Source: Acanthaster planci
Taxonomy: Eukaryota; Echinodermata; Asteroidea; Valvatida; Acanthasteridae
Reading direction: 5' to 3'
Assembly (NCBI RefSeq): GCF_001949145.1
Contig: NW_019091357.1
Location: forward strand, 4,104,576-4,168,575
Length of the DNA stretch: 64,000 bases
Both the position numbers and the translations under genes were made by a program. Shown here one piece after another: positions 62,324 through 64,000 of this stretch (its first letter is position 1; each line of letters begins with the position of its first letter). Below the pieces are notes generated by a model. It made no database searches. It saw only the letters and a list, made by a program, of their open reading frames with translations, and was not told the DNA's origin.

Positions 62324-64000
62324 TCAGTGCACCCTGAAGAGTGCGGAAAATGGCGACATGTTAATTACGTTTTTTTAATGGCAGGGCGTGGGCTCGACTG
62401 CTAAGGTAAACTACCAATACATCATGGCAACTTGTAGTGGTGCAATTAATCAACATTACTGTCGAGGTTGCACTTTATATAGTAGGTTAAACAAATTTCC
62501 AAGCCCCTAATTTAAGTTCCAAGACATTTGACACTGTCAGACAAGTAGGTGGGTTCTTTAAACTTGAGCACCGCTTATTCTAATGCTGTTGCTTCGACCG
62601 CGAACTGAAGTAAATCAAACGCGTTTGAAAGTGGAATTCCTGAAACTGGAGTTCGGGAACCAAAGTTCCTACCAATTACCATGACACGATGATACTTATG
62701 TCACACTTAAACATTAATTTTCAAGCACAACATGACAGTCGCTGTGGCCTGCGCAACTAAATGCAACAGAATGTGGTCCCCGCTCCATGCCACCTCGAAG
62801 ACTTTGAACTTAGAACCTTTTAACATAAAAAGTGCAACATCGGACGAAAAGACCTACATCGAAACCGGCTGCCACCCCTGACTGTCGACGCGAAAATAGC
62901 AAAGGTGCTACACCCAGAATAGCTGTATTTTGAGTGGGTCAAACACTCAGCCCAAACAATTTTGACAAATCTTGTGACAAATGACAGTGGTACCACAAAG
63001 CGTAAAAGATCGTCTGGCAACGTCTGGTTGATAACGCACTTTATCGCAAACTGGCACCTGGGGTGGAGTGGATGTAATCAATTACTAACAAAACGGTATT
63101 CATTTACAGTTTAATCCGCACTGTATGAGCACAGAAAACTGGCATGTCGTGTGCAGCGAGCCCTTCTTACCTCACATAAGGTGGACAATTTTCCTAGTCC
63201 CAAAATTGTTTAATTCACGTTGATTATGAAAACGCACCTCTGTACTGTTGCAATTGAGGCTTGTATCGATCGCTGGTGTTCTGTGGCCGAAGGTGAAGAG
63301 TTGAACGGCTCTGGGACGGCGTTTGCCACTCGGTTGACATTTGGCGCATTTATTTGCATATTTTTCGAGAAGTTTTTCTCTTCCCTTTCGACTTCTGCCT
63401 GGAATTGATGGATGGCGGGCACCAAGAAGTACAAGGGGGTCACAGGGGCGAACCCACACCCACCCAAAGGCCCAATGCGTTCAGGAATTCGCTGTCTCCG
63501 TGTCTGCAAGTAGCAATAAGCTGCACGGGGATTTTCTTTCCATGCTTCTTCAACCAATATTTTTGACTGTCTGGCGGGCCAATAATATATCAATGCTGAG
63601 CGACTGTACCTGCAGGTATCCCCTCCCGGTTTTGACACTTTTAGAATGCGTCTGCGACTTATCAAAGTCACACTGCAGGGCGTTTCTTCGCGAAAAAATA
63701 ATAAGCATAGCTCTCTGTAACACACTGTTGACTTTTGGGCAAAATTGTATACCCTTGCGACACATAAAACTTAAAGAACTGCAGTTTCAATACAAACTGC
63801 ATGTGAGCCAGTGTACAGCTACGGCGATTAATACAATTCCCAGGGGAGTCTGCTAAGATGGACTCATGTACATGTAAAAAGCCACTTGTCACTGTTTTTT
63901 CAAAAGTCGTTTGTCCCATGTTTGTCTACACTCGTAGCAAAAATGCAAGAAAAAATCAAGGTCTGTGAAACCATGGGGGTAGTTAACATGGACACATTTT
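62324..64000. other. Terminal stretch without a recognisable gene
   Basis: Two 171-codon frames overlap on opposite strands (63725-63210 and 63341-63856), but neither has a recognisable domain. I see no RNA gene, tandem array or mobile element. Confidence 0.5.

Noticed and set aside
63210-63856. Two 171-codon frames on opposite strands
   Set aside because: Overlapping antisense frames without domains; at most one could be real and neither shows evidence.

Overview
This window looks like draft genome sequence from an invertebrate animal, probably a marine deuterostome such as an echinoderm. The taxon is an inference. It rests on spliced genes with GT-AG introns and large introns, a tRNA-derived SINE, several MITEs, a decayed Ty3/gypsy element of a type common in fish and echinoderms, and frequent TACATGTA and TAGGCCTA palindromes. 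An 88-base N run at 62236-62323 is an assembly gap. No prokaryotic features are present.

The main content is one protein kinase gene on the minus strand. I could reconstruct it from ATG (55950) to stop (15066) as 17 coding exons. All 16 introns are GT-AG and all phases agree, giving a predicted protein of 1111 residues. Residues ~11-275 are a Ser/Thr kinase domain of the AMPK-related group with every catalytic motif present. A UBA-like helical segment (~299-339) follows, then about 770 residues of mostly disordered Ser/Arg/Gln-rich tail. Closest resemblance is to HUNK (hormonally up-regulated Neu-associated kinase), but the tail is much longer than in mammalian HUNK. The first three exons lie at 46-56 kb. 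A 20.3-kb intron interrupts the HRD codon triplet, and the other 14 exons are packed into 15.0-26.3 kb. A likely poly(A) signal is at 13835-13840.

Layout. 1-2.1 kb: dispersed repeats, a SINE, a short tandem array and a direct duplication. 2.4-7.6 kb, minus strand: a dead Ty3/gypsy element with frameshifts, stop codons, damaged active-site motifs and internal deletions in reverse transcriptase and integrase. 7.6-13.2 kb: non-coding, with foldback repeats. 13.2-14.3 kb: an ~80-bp tandem array and related duplications at and beyond the kinase 3' end. 15-56 kb: the kinase gene, with introns carrying minisatellites (introns 3, 11 and 15), MITEs and repeat fragments. 56-64 kb: upstream sequence with possible promoter motifs and no recognisable gene.

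I did not find an unmistakably new system. The best candidates for follow-up are the extended HUNK-like kinase, the introns nearly filled by minisatellites, the paired 22-bp minisatellites, and well-delimited MITEs that can be checked directly.
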